Shown here piece by piece: positions 62,519-64,000 of a DNA stretch of 64,000 nt; position 1 is the first letter of the stretch; every line of letters starts with the position of its first letter. The notes under the pieces were generated by a model. The model was not told the origin of the DNA. It was given only the letters and a program-made list of their open reading frames with translations, and made no database searches. Source of the stretch: Rhodobacteraceae bacterium Alg231-30 (GTDB lineage Bacteria; Pseudomonadota; Alphaproteobacteria; Rhodobacterales; Rhodobacteraceae); the NCBI GenBank assembly GCA_900143615.1, contig FREU01000002.1:476663-540662 (forward strand), written 5' to 3'. Position numbers and translations under genes: made by a program.

Positions 62519-63162
62519 GGGGTTTCCAATTGTTTTTGTGAGCGTTTCAGGTTCACGATATGACCTCGAAGACGCGTTCGGGTATAAGTGTTCAAGTTGC
62601 TGAATTGGTTTTGAGTAAGCGCCAGTTCACATTCGGCCACCAGAGGAGCCACACCTATCCTCGCAAACATGGCCAGTTCCTCGCGTGAGATTGCTTTTTC
62701 ACCTTCGATGACTGATTGCACAGAAGCTGCCATGGCTTGTGCGGCCATAAGTATCTTCTGCTCTAGTTCGGAGATATCTTCTGGATTGCGGGCATGTCCT
62801 AAAAGTGCGCGACGCACCTTGATCGACCCGTATATCCCAGTTGCAACGGCTCCTACGCCTAGTACGGCGGTTCCGGCAGCCACGCCACCTCCTACAAGAC
62901 CACCAATCCAATACAACGTGGCCGTCGACTTCGCAGCGCCGAATAAACCCGCTATAGCCGCTCCGGTGCTGGCAGTTCCCAAAGACCCCACGGCTGCCAT
63001 GGATGTGGCCACGAAGGAATAGCCAACGAATGCATTAGTTGCAGCGCCAAGAGCCACTCCCGCTTTGCGGTCTGTAATTTGAAGTATGCGTCCAGTGATT
63101 GATGTCAGTAAACTTAAGGTATTTCTCAGCTCGCGGTGAGAGCTGTCGACAAGTTTGGTCAT
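62515..63162 (-). CDS. Glycine/alanine-rich membrane protein, partner of the PD-(D/E)XK-like gene
   Basis: A 215-residue protein. Residues about 34-112 are hydrophobic with repeated Gly/Ala zipper motifs (GAATNAFVGYSFVATSMAAVG, GGLVGGGVAAGTAVLGVGAVATG), typical of membrane-inserting helical hairpins. The ends are soluble and helical, with the C-terminus charged (TRLRGHIVNLKRSQKQ). It overlaps the nuclease-like gene by four bases. The pair is a possible toxin or defence module; I know no family. Confidence 0.55.
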   Translation of the reverse strand: MTKLVDSSHRELRNTLSLLTSITGRILQITDRKAGVALGAATNAFVGYSFVATSMAAVGSLGTASTGAAIAGLFGAAKSTATLYWIGGLVGGGVAAGTAVLGVGAVATGIYGSIKVRRALLGHARNPEDISELEQKILMAAQAMAASVQSVIEGEKAISREELAMFARIGVAPLVAECELALTQNQFSNLNTYTRTRLRGHIVNLKRSQKQLETP

Positions 63163-63540
63163 TGAGTTGGTGTCTCGCTTGGCGCTTTTGGGAGGGTGCT
63201 GAGCTACAAGTTATCCGAGAAGAGTTCGTCAAGGCGAGGCTGGGTTAGTGAAAGTTTGACCTACATGGGTAGGTTATCGAAAATGAAGGAGCCAACTCCG
63301 TTTGGGGCGATGAATAGCGAGGGCGCGGCAGTAATTATTCTACTCGTAACCGAAAGGACCATACATTTGTAAATGCGTTGGTTTGCTGGAGTGAAGCTAG
63401 GCTAGGAGGCAGAAGTGCCCCCCTGTTTTAACGAACAGGTTTGAGACCATTATCCATTTGCATCTGTCACGTGTTCACTCGCAAAATCTTCGGGCTTTGA
63501 CCATAAAACATCCCCAGTCCGTCTTCAGTCTGTCTCTAGT
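63163..63540. other. 378-base gap before the ATPase remnant
   Basis: No gene, tRNA or clear regulatory feature is supported. It includes the promoter area of the minus-strand gene pair. Confidence 0.4.
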
Positions 63541-63825
63541 CAGTCTTACGTTAGAGGACCCTCAGGTATAGCAACAGGTCGTGGCTTCGAAGACCGGGAC
63601 GTAAAGCGCTCTGCTGTTGTGTATTACGCACCAGAAGACGCAATTGGCGTCAAAAAACGAGCTTACCCGCATCTGAAAGATGCCGTCCCCGAAACGATGC
63701 CTTTTTTGTGGTCGAAAAAACTCCGAGTTTTTTTAAATGACACACACATCGATGGCATCATTCAAGATGTCGAGGAAGTGAAAGCGCAGGCCCAAACCGA
63801 AAGCGCGGTTGTCGTCATAGACACA
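63541..63825 (+). pseudogene. AAA-type (RepA/AAA_25-like) ATPase remnant
   Basis: The open frame encodes YVRGPSGIATGRGFEDRDV, then SAVVYYAPEDAIGVKKRA, then SAVVVIDTLRLS. This is the pattern of RepA-like AAA_25 ATPases of mobile elements: a Walker A region (here deleted to GPSG), the VVY-APE strand, the KR, and the Walker B VVVIDT. Without the GKS/T and the C-terminal half it is not functional. It runs into the integrase tail. Confidence 0.6.
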
Positions 63826-63878
63826 CTTAGGCTGAGCTTGAGGATGCCCTTGCGATTGCAGAAGCCATAGAAATCTAA
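63826..63878 (+). pseudogene. Tail of a tyrosine integrase like the one at 27888
   Basis: In a shifted frame the bases encode ELEDALAIAEAIEI followed by TAA, exactly the C-terminal residues of the integrase at 27888-28520. Upstream of that, one or more small deletions join it to the ATPase remnant. The following hairpin is also shared. It is a relic of a second, related integrase. Confidence 0.8.
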
Positions 63879-63885
63879 GGAACCT

Positions 63886-63907
63886 GGGCCGTCTTCACTG
63901 ACGGCCC
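63886..63907 (+). terminator. Hairpin after the integrase relic
   Basis: GGGCCGTC-TTCACT-GACGGCCC, a perfect 8-bp stem with a 6-base loop. The same hairpin in slightly different form follows the intact integrase at 27862-27881. Confidence 0.6.
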
Positions 63908-64000
63908 AAAGCAGCAATTTGGTAATCACACGCTTGCTACAGTGGGGCTGTTCCAAAGCGGACATCTAAAAAATCATAAACACAAACCCGAACACTGGCC

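Noticed and set aside
63619..63870. 83-residue open frame as one intact gene
   Set aside because: It joins an ATPase fragment to an out-of-frame integrase tail; each part fits a decayed gene better.

Overview
The window looks like a chromosomal segment of a marine alphaproteobacterium of the Rhodobacteraceae (Roseobacter group). This is inferred from the high-GC codon use, the gene families (AtuA/DUF4387 beside a tripartite tricarboxylate transporter, an FzlA-like GST, NDUFA9-like, DUF4189, TRAP transporters) and many short 4-nt gene overlaps. No species can be named from the sequence alone.

Region 1 (1-25,200) is mostly ordinary chromosome: the end of a DMT exporter, a CcdA/thioredoxin pair, a tripartite tricarboxylate transporter operon (tctCBA plus AtuA and DUF4387) divergent from its likely two-component regulator and a solute-binding protein, msrB-msrA, a HyuA-like hydrolase, queG, an FzlA-like GST, mtgA, gltB, two small genes, gltD, uppP and an NDUFA9-like protein. 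Region 2 starts at a tRNA-Leu(CAG) (25,396-25,482) and has island character to about 40.7 kb. It holds small orphan genes, a relaxase-like fragment, a tyrosine integrase, degenerate repeats, a seven-gene LysR-controlled operon (short-chain dehydrogenase, carboxymuconolactone decarboxylase-like, three membrane proteins, tautomerase, haloacid dehalogenase), an SDR/AraC pair, a perfect 38-bp palindrome, a degenerate copy of the tRNA-Leu 3' end, a broken deacylase and half an integrase.

Region 3 (40,844-51,797, all minus strand) is the most striking part. It is a nine-gene block, probably one operon or two. It starts with an R-body (refractile body) cluster: three RebB-like proteins and two small unknown proteins. 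It continues with an adenosine-deaminase-superfamily hydrolase, a class III cyclase/AAA/helical-repeat protein overlapping a Crp/Fnr regulator, and a 965-residue protein that fuses an FAD amine-oxidase-like domain to an acetoacetate-decarboxylase-like domain. A dyad that could bind the Crp protein lies upstream of the first reb gene. The block is bordered by integrase fragments and a broken IS3-family element (52.1-53.3 kb), so it was probably acquired.

Region 4 (53.7-61.4 kb) is a catabolic locus: a LysR regulator, a three-part TRAP transporter, an amidase, a small membrane protein and two NAD(P)-dependent dehydrogenases, with short gaps or overlaps from the transporter permeases onward. Region 5 (61.8-64.0 kb) has a two-gene overlapping pair, a glycine-rich membrane protein and a protein with a PD-(D/E)XK-like signature. 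It is followed by a decayed AAA ATPase fused to the tail of a second integrase whose end matches the integrase at 27.9 kb.
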